Counted from the first letter of the stretch, positions 22,126-33,900 are shown. The stretch: DNA of 64,000 nucleotides from Trema orientale (GCA_002914845.1 JXTC01000195.1:39765-103764), one strand, 5' to 3'. The notes: generated by a model from the letters alone, not told the origin. Made by a program: numbers and translations.

Positions 22126-22637
22126 CACTATAAGAGAATCTGCCTTCGCCGACGTGTTAAAGTGTCGACAAAAGTATACAAAACGCGTCGATAATTATCA
22201 TCGACAGACTATGTCAGTGAAACTTCATGGAAAAGGTAAGTTGTCGACAAAAGCGTGAGATGTGTCGGTAAAAACAAACGTTACAGACGAAAGTGAGATG
22301 TCAGCAAATTCAAACCGTCGGCAAATGATGACGCTCGAAGATCTTGTGGTCAAACCTTCATCGACGAGTCGTAACGTGTCGACGAAAGATACCCATTAGC
22401 GATGCGTAAAATCATCCGTGAAGAGACTATTTAATTCATTGGAAAAATCTTCACCGACAAACAAACGCGTTGGTCTTTTGCAGCAAAATCAAAATTGTCG
22501 TTAATACTCATTATCTATGCGAAATTTGTAAAAATGGTTGCTAATGTTCATCATGAGGGTAAAATCATTTTGTAGATTATTAGTGGCGAAAATAATTTGT
22601 CGCTAATAATAAATTTTGTCATAAATTTTTTATAGTG
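22126..22637. mobile_element. CACTA-type non-autonomous element, 512 bp
   Basis: Left end CACTATAAGAGAATC and right end AATTTTTTATAGTG; including three flanking bases, TTTCACTATAA is perfectly inverted as TTATAGTGAAA. The subterminal region is rich in short TCGAC/TCGTC/GTCGGC words (CGACGTGTTAAAGTGTCGAC and similar), as in plant CACTA elements. No coding capacity. The 3-bp target duplication could not be assigned with confidence. Confidence 0.7.
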
Positions 22638-22899
22638 AAAAATTTACTCCAATTTGGGTAAGTACCAATTTTATTAGCAAGGAATTCAGCAAATCATCAT
22701 GGATATTTTAATATTTGCGGCTAAACTCAGAATAAATTTCTCCACTAATAAATTAGAAAAATCAGCTGACAAAGTCATGCTTATAATTTCAATTATAATA
22801 TGTATTCTCTCTTTGATTAAAATGGGTGTCTATATTAAAGAGTGTGAATACTAATTCCCAAAAGGATAAATACAAGTTACTTGATTGGTGTGGTTATGG

Positions 22900-25124
22900 A
22901 GAAATTATTGCTAAGGGATGTTAGTTTTCAAGTAACCAAAGAGAATTGTTCATCATGTGATGCTTGGACCTAATGCGATGAGAGTTTGGGTTGACGTGAT
23001 AGAGAAACTAGAAACATTCTTATGGAAGCCTACTTCTGTAATGACTACTATTGAGGATGCTGTTGGTAGTAATAGTGCATGGCAAGTTGATAAAGTTGTT
23101 ATGGAGTGAGTAAAATGATAACTTTATTTATATGCACAAATTATTTTATTTTGTTACTGTGGAAGCAAAATAGTACTAACTAATATATATATATATGTAA
23201 ATATTGTATATTGAAGAAATGATTTACTTGTCTTAGGTAGATGTGATCTACTTCATGATATCATTGATAGGCATGATCTACTTAATTATTTTTATACTCT
23301 ACGTCTACTTAATGATAATTGATCTGGTTGTTTTGGGCTGCTACTAAATGATCGATATTTGGATTTTGAGAGCAATCGCTTACTATACTCTCCTTATCTT
23401 AGTGTCTTTGTATGATTAAGAAATATTTATATAGTTAAATCGAAATGCACTATTGCTTCGAATCAATTGGTGCGAAGAGTTTATAGAATATTATTTACTC
23501 CTTACTGTTATGTGGAAAAATAGTGAGTAATCACTAGAGTTATTTACAGCTGATCCGATCAATTTGTACGTAGATAGAGTAATAGTTGCTTATTGAACAA
23601 TTTTTTGCGATCACATAGTATTTTTCACCACTTTAAGAGTCACAATATATACTTAAGATCACTTTTGGAATAAGTATATATGACTGTTTGAGCTACAATG
23701 AAGATGCAACTAAATAAGTATATATGACTAACTAAACTTCTTAATAGAGAATTGTACATTGTGTAATTATTAAGGCTTAGAAAATTTTAGTTATCTAGCT
23801 CTTTGTTTACATTATCTTAAGTTATATATCATCTGGATTGATCATTTTCAACTAGTATATTACCCATAAACTTTTTATTTTTAGATTAAGGTAGATGATG
23901 TTGGTTCAAGTTTAGCTATTCTAGTTTGCATATTCTGGAATTGAGAAATATGGGAGTTACTGATTTTGCATACTGATAAAGATCATTTATAGTATGTTTA
24001 CACTATGAGTCTATGACACATGGTATCTACCTAATTATTTTAACTGATATCTATTAAACGTTTTTGATCTTAACAAAATTTGGTTATGGTCAATAGTGAA
24101 CTAATACATCTATTCTTTATCTTTATTTTTATTTTTTTTAGAATAATAACTAAGAAATCACGGTACTATCACTCTGCACTTAGCAAGACAAATAAAAAAC
24201 TCAAATTTCCACCAGATTTTATCACTCTTTTTTCTTATTTTCTTTCTCTTTATATATATATATATATATATTGTTGCTTTTTTCTAAAATATAGATAGTC
24301 ATTGAAATATGAAAAGTAGTTGTCTTGGTGTACTTTGACTAAGCTTTTTTTTTTCTAACTCTTATATATGATCTTAATTATACTTTGTATTTTTTGTTCC
24401 ATTATAGCGTAATCAATATTATGTATTAATGAATATTTTGCTGAGGAGATGGGAGCATAAGTTCAATATACAACTCTTGAAAAGCTTTTGTAGCAGTGAA
24501 CTTTTGATTGTTGCATTTTGGACTTGTATTACTTTTGATTTGAACAATCATGTAAGACCTTAGAGAGTATATGAAACTTATCTGTAACTCTCTTTAATTA
24601 TAATATTATATGCATCTTATATTATGCTATAGATATTAAAGTATCCATATATTAATGAATATATTAAAGCATTCTGTAAGTGCCACTAAAATTATCAATA
24701 GAATAGTACAAATATCCAAAGCATTGGTGAGAAGTTATTAAAAATAAATAATGACATTCCAAAAAAGCTATTCAACATAAATAATAACACAAAGAAAAAG
24801 CTATAACATTATTTCTATAACTTACAAGGATGCTATAAATACTTTTATACAGCTAGTAGAGAATGCTATAAATACATTTTTATAGCTTTCACTTAGCGCT
24901 ATAAAAACAAGATTACAGTATTCATGGAACGTTATAAAATAGTTTATATAGCAAACAAAAACGCTGCAAAAAGGACATATAATAGTATACAAAATAGCGT
25001 TTCAAAAAAACTATCAAAAAGGAAAACTTTTAATAGCGGGTGTTGTCCTAGTGTGCACTTAAATGCTATGAAAACCCTTTCATAGTATTCTTCGCCTATT
25101 ATTGAATCCAATTTTTGTTGTAGT
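22900..25124 (+). mobile_element. Degraded CACTA transposon 3' part
   Basis: The right end, CCAATTTTTGTTGTAGTA (ending 25124), is one base from the common plant CACTA terminus. The 350 bases before it hold repeated GCTATAAA/TTATAGC words typical of subterminal arrays. Near the left is a short frame at 22960-23109 whose residues EDAVGSNSAWQVDKV resemble the tail of plant En/Spm-type transposases (the VG-x-x-x-AW-x-x-x-x-V pattern). Between 23110 and 24750 nothing else is recognisable, so most of the element is decayed or deleted. The left boundary is a guess. Confidence 0.45.
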
Positions 25125-25133
25125 AATATATAA

Positions 25134-25664
25134 GAAAAATGGCACAAATGGTGCCTAAGCTATCCAACTATGGTAATTTGGTCCTCAAAGTTTTGATTGT
25201 GACAATTAAGCTCCTAAATTTTCCAATTAAATAATCTATTTGGTGCCTGGACTGTTTAAATTACAACATACTGTTAAGTTTTTGACAAAAATCACATACA
25301 AGGAGCATGTTGTAGCATCTGAAAGTGTATTTAAGGGAAAATAAACTGAACAAAAAGATTTAGAGAAAAAAAAAGATGTATTAATTATTGGCATTTTTAA
25401 GTATCCAAATATATATTAAAAAAAATTCTTTTGAGTGTTCATTTTTATGTTTAAAATTTCCAAATATTATCTTTCAAGTACACTTTTAGATGCTTGCATG
25501 TGCTCCTTTCGTGTATTTTTTTTGTCAACAATTTAACATTATGTTACAATTTAGATAATGTGTGAGCCAAATGAAAGTTCAGAAGTTTAATTGTTACAAT
25601 TGAAACTTTGACGGCCAAATTATCACAAGTTAGAAAGTTCAAGCACCATTTGTGCCACTAACCC
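25134..25664. mobile_element. Mutator-like MITE with long inverted repeats and 10-bp TSD
   Basis: The left arm carries TGGCACAAATGGTGCCTAAG and GGTAATTTGGTCCTCAAAG; the right arm mirrors it with ATTTGTGCCACT and GGCCAAATTATCACAAGTT. TAATATATAA is duplicated exactly at 25124-25133 and 25665-25674. Long terminal inverted repeats with a 9-11-bp target duplication point to the Mutator superfamily. It lies 48 bp upstream of the surviving exon of pseudogene C and abuts the CACTA end. Confidence 0.8.
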
Positions 25665-25712
25665 TAATATATAATATTTAATATTAACTTGTGGTACAGG
25701 GATTATGGACAG

Positions 25713-27561
25713 ATCAAGTGTAAGACCAAGTTGGAATCAGAAAAAGAAGATTCAACAAACAGGATAACATACGGTGACTTAGGTTATGAATGCATGGAAA
25801 CGATATGTTGTTTTATAGTTGAATCCCTCATTTCATTTCTTATTGTGAAGTCTCCGTGGCATATCTTGTTTTCATCGGACAGAACTTGTCCTCAATATTC
25901 AAGGGACATAATCTAACCTCCTTGTCCTTCATACTTGTGTTGGTCCCGATCGGAATCGGGTTATCATGGATAAGGAGCTTGTCTTCTTTAGCACCTTGTA
26001 GTATATTTGCTGATTTTTGTAATGTGTTGGCTATGGGGATTGTGGTCAAGGCAGACATACAACAAGTGTTAAAGAGCGAGTTGTCCTTTAAAAAAGGAAT
26101 GGCCATAACATCCAAAATAGAGTGTTTGGCATTTGTTAGAGGAGTGGCACTATTTTGTTTTGAGGGGTTTGGGATGACATTGTCTTTGGAGTCTTCAATG
26201 AGAAACAAAATGACATTCTTAAAGGTGCTTGCTAAGGCGTTTTGCGGTATAGCCCTTTTGTATATTTTGTTTGGATTCTTTGGTTACATGGCTTGTGGTG
26301 ATCAAGCAAAAGACATAATCACCCTCAATCTCCCTAGGAATTGGTGGGCACTAGCTGTTCAGGTTCGGTATACTATTCTCGACTTAATCCACTGCGTACA
26401 ATGAGAGATGTATATTAGTGTAGAAGTTAATTAATTGGTCTTTTGTATAAATGCACTCTTCATATGTGAAGAACACATATCATGATTTTGTTTAATATAA
26501 TTTAAATGTGCATTATTTTATGAAAAAGAATGCTAATTAAGTTGTGGGGCCCTCAATATTGCAATATGCCCACAGTGGGACACATGAGAGGCCCACTATG
26601 GTAGAGAGACACAAATGTGTCATGAATATCATTCTTATGTTCATATTTTGTGATACTTAATTGATACACAAACATATATATATATATATATTTGAAAGAA
26701 AAATTGATACACATATTTGGAATTAGGTAAATTGCAGATTTATCAAAGGGTTAACCTTGTCCCAAAATCTATAGAATTTGGCAAGACTAAACTCCAATTT
26801 CAAACTTAAGCCTGCTAACCAGATATATAATAAGGTTTTTCAAAGTCGAATTTGTAACTTTCTTATATCAAACTAATGATATTATTTAAGGTTATATAAG
26901 GCTTGGCTGGGTATATATTAACTAAATGAATACGCTTTTCTCTTCTTTTTGTTTTCTCCGTTTTTATTGATGTTTACGTTGAATGGCAACAGATTGGCAT
27001 GTCCTTGGAGCTTTTTTTTTTTTTTTTTAAGTGGGACTTAACTAATGACCACTACTTATTACATATTTAAAGGAAAATATCACACACACTACTACCAAGG
27101 CTTAAACCCCTGACCCCCCAAACTCACACACACATCTCTAAAATTTTGGACCAGTTGAGCTAGCCCCAGTTGGCTGGCATGTGCTTGGGGCTTATATTCA
27201 CATTTCCAATCATGGTCCATCCCATTAATGAGATTATGGAGGGAAAGTCGAAAAAAGAGCAAAAGGTTTCAGAAGGCTGACGACAACGATTGTTATTCAA
27301 CGACAAGAACAGGAAAATATGGAATATATGTGAGCCGCGCGACTTTGGTGATTGGATTGGTTGTGTTGGTCTTACGTGCCAGCATTTGATGCTTTTATCT
27401 CATTTTTTGGGAGAATACTATGTGCACTAATCTCATATTTCACTTAAACCTATTTGGGTTCTTCTCTAAATTTATGGTAGAGATCTTTAGATTTATTTAT
27501 ATTATCATGTGCCGTACTTTTTGCTGTTTATGGAATGTATAATACCATAATTGGTATGTGA
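25713..27561 (+). pseudogene. ANT1-like transporter pseudogene (copy C)
   Basis: Exon 2 is 25713-26362, and exon 3 starts at 26993 and resumes at 27175-27561. No exon 1 is visible; transposon DNA occupies the space upstream. Exon 2 is nearly intact, but one T is missing from the codons for LIFISYC near 25831, shifting the frame; after that the frame is open to the exon end (LVFIGQNLSSIFKGH to WALAVQ). Exon 3 is split by a SINE (27014-27174) and has further indels around GKSKKEQK and after VVLVL, yet still ends in codons for YNTIIGM and a stop. Its decay is milder than in copy A. Confidence 0.92.
27014..27174 (-). mobile_element. tRNA-derived SINE inserted in ANT1 pseudogene exon 3
   Basis: On the minus strand the unit begins GCCAACTGGGGCTAGCTCAA, shows box A (GGCTAGCTCAACTGG) and a box B-like GGGGTTTAAGCC, and ends in GGTCATTAGTTAAGTCCCAC and an A run. 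Exon sequence is duplicated on both sides: TGGCATGTCCTTGGAGCTT at 26995-27013 and TGGCATGTGCTTGGGGCTT at 27175-27193, 19 bases with two differences. Relatives lie at 16430, 29598 and 45806. Confidence 0.85.
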
Positions 27562-27935
27562 TTGGTTTCTCGAGATTTCAAATCCAAAACATACCGACAC
27601 TGATATTATAGTTTGAACGTGCACTTGATAATTTCTTTTTTCCTCTTTATATGACTAAAGTGAGATTTTCATCAATATTCCGACAAATCTGATGATACAA
27701 ATTTTCAAGTTTTCATTCAAAACACCTCAAATAATAAAAAGAAGTGTTTATCGATCTAGCGACATTTAAAAATGTCACTTATAATTTCTCAAATGATTCC
27801 ATGAATTTTGCTACTTCGCTAGCGAACATTGATCGACGTTGACATTTCAATGATATCATCTATGTTTCTTTACCAACACTTTATCAATAACTTCGAAGAA
27901 AGTGCTTCCCAGTGTCCGGATTCAAGAAAAAGTTA
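27562..27935. other. Spacer downstream of pseudogene C
   Basis: AT-rich DNA without recognised features; it ends in the first target copy AAAAAGTTA (27927-27935) of the following MITE. Confidence 0.5.
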
Positions 27936-28106
27936 GGGCGCGTCTACAGTAGGGGCGTCCCTACGTAGGGCCCTGTCTATTCACCGTTGGATGAGAATCT
28001 GTATATAAATAGATTCTCCACAGATTCCCGTTATTTCCCACAGATTCCCATCCAACGATAATTAAGGCATGACCCTACGTAGGGACGCCCTACTGTAGCT
28101 ATTCCC
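27936..28106. mobile_element. GC-rich palindromic MITE, copy 2 (171 bp)
   Basis: Begins GGGCGCGTCTACAGTAGGGG and ends GGGACGCCCTACTGTAGC then TATTCCC. The interior folds on itself through CCACAGATTCCC and GAGAATCTG. A perfect 9-bp duplication AAAAAGTTA flanks it (27927-27935, 28107-28115). The interior contains TATATAAATAG. Confidence 0.9.
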
Positions 28107-28384
28107 AAAAAGTTAATATCGTCGAAAATAACAATTTTACTTCTTTGCCCTCAATCGGTACACCTTAGGAGCTTTGTCAATGTCAATCTTTCTTATCGTT
28201 GTTAATATGGTCATTTATGAAATGGCTTTCAGTTTGTTCCACCTGTCTTTCAATCTCGATCGTTTCAGCTGCCACGTACCTTTCACAAAATTGGGATTGA
28301 ATTAGAAATATATCCTGATTTGATTATTGGCTTGAAAAGTGACACTTGTTCATGTTATAGGCGAGCCTTCTCCAACCATGAGAA

Positions 28385-28590
28385 ATAGGAGGAAACTAAC
28401 CATGAAAAGCGATGAAGAAATGGGTGCAAATGCAGTGGGCCCGGAGGATAAATTGTGCATTCAAAAGCATTTGCCAGCCTTGATTGTTTTGAGGCCTTCT
28501 ACAACATTTTTAGGATTAGGAGCTACAATCGATTACAAGTTGTCAAAAAAAAAAAGTTCAAAGGTGAAAGAGAACAAATTTACCATTAAA
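28385..28590 (+). pseudogene. Fragment of the SAM-domain gene 3' end
   Basis: Matches 12308-12510: CTAACCATGAA, then ATGGGTGCAAATGCAGTGGG, CATTTGCCAGCCTTG, GTTTTGAGGCCTT, and into the 3' UTR (TTTTTAGGAT, GAGCTACAATC). The reading frame is broken by indels. The sequence immediately to its left (28230-28370) instead matches the 3' flank of ANT1 copy D (35640-35745), so two segments of different origin meet near 28376-28390. Confidence 0.85.
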
Positions 28591-29110
28591 TTTACCAAGA
28601 TTATAAAAGAGAGTTTGAATTAAGGCAATCCCATTCAATATTAAACGAAACTCTAACAATAAAATAAAATAAAAATCTTACAAGAAATTCATTGCAAATT
28701 TTTTACCAATGAAGAATAAATAATCTTATTTTAGAATTAATGATGCGATTTTTTTACTCTTATTTTTTTTCCAATATTTTTATTGTCTGGGAACGATATT
28801 AAAATACAAACTTTAAGCAAGCAAAAAGATGAACAATAAAAAACAAAAAATCGAGTTATAAACCATTGCCACCTCCTTCCTAATGCCTACAAAACATGAC
28901 CGTCTAATAATGAAATGGTAATAATTAATAGTAGTGAGATTTAACCTTATCATCCATCAAAAGAAAACAAAAAATCTAAGCGTTTCAAATGACCGCGCGA
29001 ACACTTGTACAAATGACCAAAAGCCAAGATTCCTTTCTAGTAAAGCTTTCTTGGATTAGTAGGAAATATTGGAGAGGGGAGGCAGTAAAAAAGAAAAAAA
29101 AAAAAAAAAA
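28591..29110. other. Intergenic DNA, no gene seen
   Basis: AT-rich; ends in an A run that leads into the assembly gap. Confidence 0.5.
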
Positions 29111-29136
29111 NNNNNNNNNNNNNNNNNNNNNNNNNN
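29111..29136. other. Assembly gap (26 N)
   Basis: Twenty-six consecutive unknown bases following a poly-A run. The true size may differ from the stated 26. Confidence 0.99.
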
Positions 29137-29597
29137 AATAACAACTTGTTTTTGGTATCAAAACTAATATTTAACATCCCTTAAAAGAAAAACTAATATT
29201 TAATATATTAAAATTAAATGTGCAACCAAATATATATTCGTGGGAAATATGAAAAATCCATTCTGTATAAGGAAAAAATATTAAATGGTTTTCTTTAAAT
29301 CCAAAGAATAATAGAAGTATCATAATATCCATTATCAAATACGATCTTAGTTTCTATTTCTGAGAGAAATCACCTAGTATTATGTTAAATACTACAAAAG
29401 GGAAAAGTGCATTTTTGGTTTTGGTTTTAATACCTGAATTATTCTAAAAGTCCTTAAAATTCTTATTGGGTAACATTTAATTGTCTTTGAAGTTTGAACC
29501 ATTATAAAATAAGGGTTTGTTTAGTAAAATATACATTTTTTTTTTATTTTATCCTCGTATGAGAAAAATATTAAATCATTCGGTCTATTTTTTTTTT

Positions 29598-29712
29598 AAA
29601 AAAAAATAAGACTTAACTAATGACCACTATTTACTACAAATTTTAAAAGAAAATAATACATACTACCAAAATTTGAATCCCATCCCTCAAACTTGGACCA
29701 ACCAAATCATTC
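29598..29712 (-). mobile_element. SINE fragment (same family as 27014)
   Basis: On the minus strand it reads GGTTGGTCCAAGTTTGAGGG, a box B-like GGATTCAAATTTTGG, GTAGTAAATAGTGGTCATTA and an A-rich tail. The box A end is absent. Confidence 0.6.
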
Positions 29713-29945
29713 AGTCTAACACACAAAACACAAATATTACCACAAACTTTGAAAAAATGCATTTGTTGATCATCGTTTAAAGAATTCAATTAAAACCTGA
29801 TTAGATAAACATGTGTGACGTATATGATACATGAATCAAATTACAAACAAAAACTCCTAAAAATGAAAATAAAATTACAAATTTCTAAAAATGAATACAA
29901 AGATATTTTAAAAAAAATTGTATATAAATCTGTTACCAATTTTAA

Positions 29946-30117
29946 GGGCGCGTCTACAATAGGGGCGCCCCTACGTAAGGCCCTGTCTATTCACCGTTGG
30001 ATGAGAATCTGTATATAAATAGATTCTCCACAGATTCTCGTTATTCCCCACAGATTCCCATCCAACGATAATTAAGGCATGACCCTACGTAGGGACGCCC
30101 CTACCGTAGTCATCCCC
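29946..30117. mobile_element. GC-rich palindromic MITE, copy 3 (172 bp)
   Basis: Same structure as the element at 27936, with left end GGGCGCGTCTACAATAGGGG and right end CCCCTACCGTAGTCATCCCC. It is flanked by a perfect 9-bp CAATTTTAA duplication (29937-29945, 30118-30126). The interior includes TATATAAATAG. Confidence 0.9.
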
Positions 30118-30224
30118 CAATTTTAAATCTAAAATTAATGTTGATATATATATTTTTTTTTCTCTAGATGTTGATATTAACTAAAACGTAAGTAACAGTT
30201 AAAATTTAAGGAATAAAAATACTA

Positions 30225-30347
30225 GGAGGTGGCTACAATAGGACGTAAGGTCCTGTTTATACACCGTTTGATGGGAACAGGGTCTTACCCATCAAACGGT
30301 GTATAAACAGGGTCTTACGTAAGGACGCCCCTATTATAGGCGCGCCC
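30225..30347. mobile_element. GC-rich palindromic MITE, copy 4 (short form)
   Basis: Short, almost perfect hairpin: the half GGACGTAAGGTCCTGTTTAT with ACACCGTTTGATGGGA is mirrored by CCCATCAAACGGTGTATAAA and CAGGGTCTTACGTAAGGACG. Orientation is opposite to copies 2, 3 and 5, and it lacks the TATATAAATAG core. Target duplication is ambiguous (AAAATACTA and TACTAG both recur nearby). Confidence 0.75.
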
Positions 30348-30383
30348 TACTAGCAAAATACTATTATTTCTTATTATCATTCA

Positions 30384-30550
30384 GGGCGCGTCTATAGGGG
30401 CGCCCCTACGTAGGGCCCTGTCTATTCACCGTTAGATAGGAATCTGTATATAAATAGATTCTTCACAAATTCTCGTTATTCCTCATAGATTCTCATCCAA
30501 CGATAATTAAGGCATGATCCTACGTAGGGATGCCCTATCGTAGCCATCCC
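30384..30550. mobile_element. GC-rich palindromic MITE, copy 5 (167 bp)
   Basis: Left end GGGCGCGTCTATAGGGGCGC, right end GCCCTATCGTAGCCATCCC. Flanks TATCATTCA and TGTCATTTA agree at 7 of 9 positions, suggesting an older insertion. The interior carries TATATAAATAG at about 30448. It lies about 420 bp upstream of the ANT1-D start codon. Confidence 0.85.
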
Positions 30551-30967
30551 TGTCATTTATTGTTTGTTATTTTTTTATTTTAAAGTATCGGAGTTGTTTG
30601 TCGCTGTCGTTTGACTCGTTTTGGAAGCTAATATCAGAAAGCGGCGTGAACCGCCTCAAGCGTCAAGGCCCTATCTCCTCCCCTGGATTCCAATTTCCAA
30701 CTCAGTCCCTTTACTTATTCAGTTATTATAGATAGAATATACGAGTATTTATATACATATACATATGTATTATACATCCCAGAAAGAAGACAAATCTGCT
30801 CCGAGATTGGGGTCGATTTGTGTTTTCAGAAGTTTCTTGGCAAAATTCCATTACAGCTCTGTTCCACATTCTCTGAACGCAGAGCTTCATAGCAGATAGA
30901 GATAGAAAAAGGGTTGAGCGAAAAAAGCTTGAAGAAGCTTCTGTGAAGCTCGAGAGAGAGAACAAAA
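30551..30967 (+). promoter_or_regulatory. Proximal promoter and leader of ANT1 copy D
   Basis: A GC-richer stretch (30640-30710) is followed by TATTTATATACATATACATA at about 30748 and then a purine-rich leader ending GAGAGAGAACAAAAATGG. The annotated start follows directly. MITE copy 5 forms the upstream edge. The transcription start is not determined. Confidence 0.4.
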
Positions 30968-33900
30968 ATGGAGGACTATGGAGCTAAAACGACATCAATT
31001 CCATTGCTGGACTCGGCGACTCCGGTGGGTGGAAGAGCCTCCAGGCTTCAAACGCTCGCGAACATCATCGTTTCGATTGTGGGCACTGGCGTTCTGGGTC
31101 TCCCTTTCGCTTTCAGGATCGCTGGTTGGCTCGCTGGCTCGATTGGTGTCATGCTCGCTGGACTCGCCTCCTACTATTGCATGCTCCTCTTGGTTAGTGA
31201 AATAGTATTCGCTCTGTTTGTTTCCCGAGAAAATTAGCAATGGGTACTGGTATTATTCTCACTAATAAGTTGTTTGTTATTCGTTTTATTGGGACAGGTC
31301 AAGTGTAGGGACGAGTTGGCATCGGAAGAAGAAGAAGAAGAAGAGGGGGAATCACCAAACAGGACAACGTACGGCGATTTGGGTTACCAAAGCATGGGAC
31401 CGACAGGTCGTTTTATAGCTGAATCCCTTATTTTCGTTTCTCAATGTGGAGGCTCAGTGGCCTACCTTGTATTCATTGGTCAAAACCTTTCATCAGTTTT
31501 TAAAGGCCATCTCACTTTCTCTTCCTACATACTCTTGTTGGTCCCAATTGAGATTGGTTTGTCATGGATTAGGAGCTTGTCTTCTTTAGCACCTTTTAGT
31601 ATATTTGCTGATATCTGTAATTTGTTGGCTATGGCGATTGTGGTTAAGGAAGATGTAGAACAAGCTTTAAAGGGTCAGTTTTCGTTTAAAGAAAGAACAG
31701 CTATAACATCGAATATAGGGGGGTTGCCTTTTGCTGGGGGCATGGCTGTGTTTTGCTTTGAGGGGTTTGGGATGACATTGGCATTGCAAGGTTCAATGAG
31801 AGACAAAACGACATTCCCAAAATTGCTTGCTCAGGCTTTTACTGCCATAACCCTTTTGTATGTTTTGTTTGGATTCTTCGGTTACATGGCCTATGGTGAT
31901 GAAACAAAAGACATAGTGACTCTTAATCTCCCTAGGAATTGGTGGGCACTAGCGGTTCAGGTACTGGATTCTCCAACTTTAATGCTTTGTACGTTTTAGT
32001 TTCTTATTTTTGTTTGTTTGTATATGGTGTCCCTTTTTTGTTGGCTTCTCATTGGTTGCCCTTCTCTGTTTTCTGGGTTAGTTACTACTTCATCTAAGAT
32101 GCAATAATGGGTAGCTTCAATTTTGCACCATAGTTGCTTTAAATGCTTGTGCTCCCCCGCTAAACCCTTCAATCTTTTGGGGGTGGGAGGCAAGAAGTTC
32201 TAGCTTATTGCTAGCTAGGTCCCATGATAATTGAACCCCAAATTTTAGAATAATGCTATGTGTCGAGCACCACAATTAGGAGTCTAATAAATAAATTGGG
32301 TCTTGGACCTCGTCTGAAATATAATTATAATTAGCTAGTAACAAATTGACACATCATATGGTGCTAGACACCGTATAGTACATCATAGCATTACTCAAAT
32401 TTTATAAGAGTACATCATGAACTTGACCACTCGACTTAACCCTCATTGGTTGCTTATTCTTGTGTTTTTTGTGGTGAAAGTCTTTTTTCTTTTTTGTATC
32501 GCAATACATCCTCAATAGATTGGAATCAAATCATCAATTACTTTCACCTAGCCAGTAACAAACTGATGACACATCATGTGGTGTTGGACACCGTATAGTA
32601 CATCATAGCATTACTCAAATTTTATGAGAGTAAATCATGAACCTGATCACTCGACTTAATACACATTGGTTGCTTATTCATGTGTTTTTTGTTGTGAAGG
32701 TCCCTTTTTTTTTTTTTTTTTTTCTTTTGGTCTTAATAAACCCTCATTGGAATCAAATCGTCGATTACTTTCACCTACTGTCTTAGATAATAGATGTATA
32801 CTTTTTGTAGCAAGTTGTGTCCTTTTGTCCACATTTTATAATTTATGGGATAACCGAGACAAGCATTGTTGTCATCTGCATATAGTTACTGTAATCCTCA
32901 AGATCAATTATTATAAAACGACATAGATGCACTTCCATTCTTTATGAAGATACTGTATGAGTTTATTTGATGAGTTTATTTCATTTAATTAGCTGGCTAC
33001 AAGAAATTCTGTGCAGTCATGTGGCTGAAGGTCTTTCTTTACTTAAAAACATAACATATAGCCATGATGTTTTATTTTAATATGTTGTACTCTGGTGATT
33101 CTACATAGAAACATCTAAAGAGCAATACTATATACTGTCTTATTAGAGATACATTAGTGAATGATGTAGCCCTTAATTTATTGGTATATTGCATGAAGTC
33201 ACTTTTTAATGGTGGATCCGTATAATGATTCAGTCTAAATGAATTTAATCACATCATATTGTTATATGGAATACATATAGTTGTAAAGTTGGAATTCAGT
33301 CACACTATATGTTTATACGGAATACATATAGTGGTCAAGAAATAGTAATTTTCAAAAGTTAACCTTGAAAAGCTAGTTGAGCAGTCAAGTTTGTGGTTGA
33401 TTTGCTCTCACATGTTTTGGGGTTCAATTTCCCATGGTCATGTACCAAGTAATTCTCAAAGATTATAGAATATAGTGGCAGCTTCAATTTCAAACTCTAG
33501 CCCGGCATGACCTATTTTCGGAGATATAGACCAAAATGGGGGGTTTTCAGAGTTGAATTTGTGATTTTGTCACATTTTAAATAAGGAATTTGAAGTTAGG
33601 CACCAGGATACAGTAACTTTGAAAAATTATGATACTTATGCAGTATGGCTTGCTTTTGGTGAATAAGATTTTCTCTGTAGTTTCTTCTTGATCTTATTTT
33701 TCTCTAGCTTCATCCAAGAGGCTGAAGAGGCCAGTACAGTTTGCTCGAAACTTCTTTTTTTTTTTTTTCACTTGGGTGGTGGAAGTGATTGTTTTTAGCT
33801 ATAATTCGATCCCAATACATTGGAATCAATTGCTTTTCACCTATTTCCCTTGAAATTGATATATGCTCTCTGTTACCAAGATTCGTCTGTTTGTCCTTGT

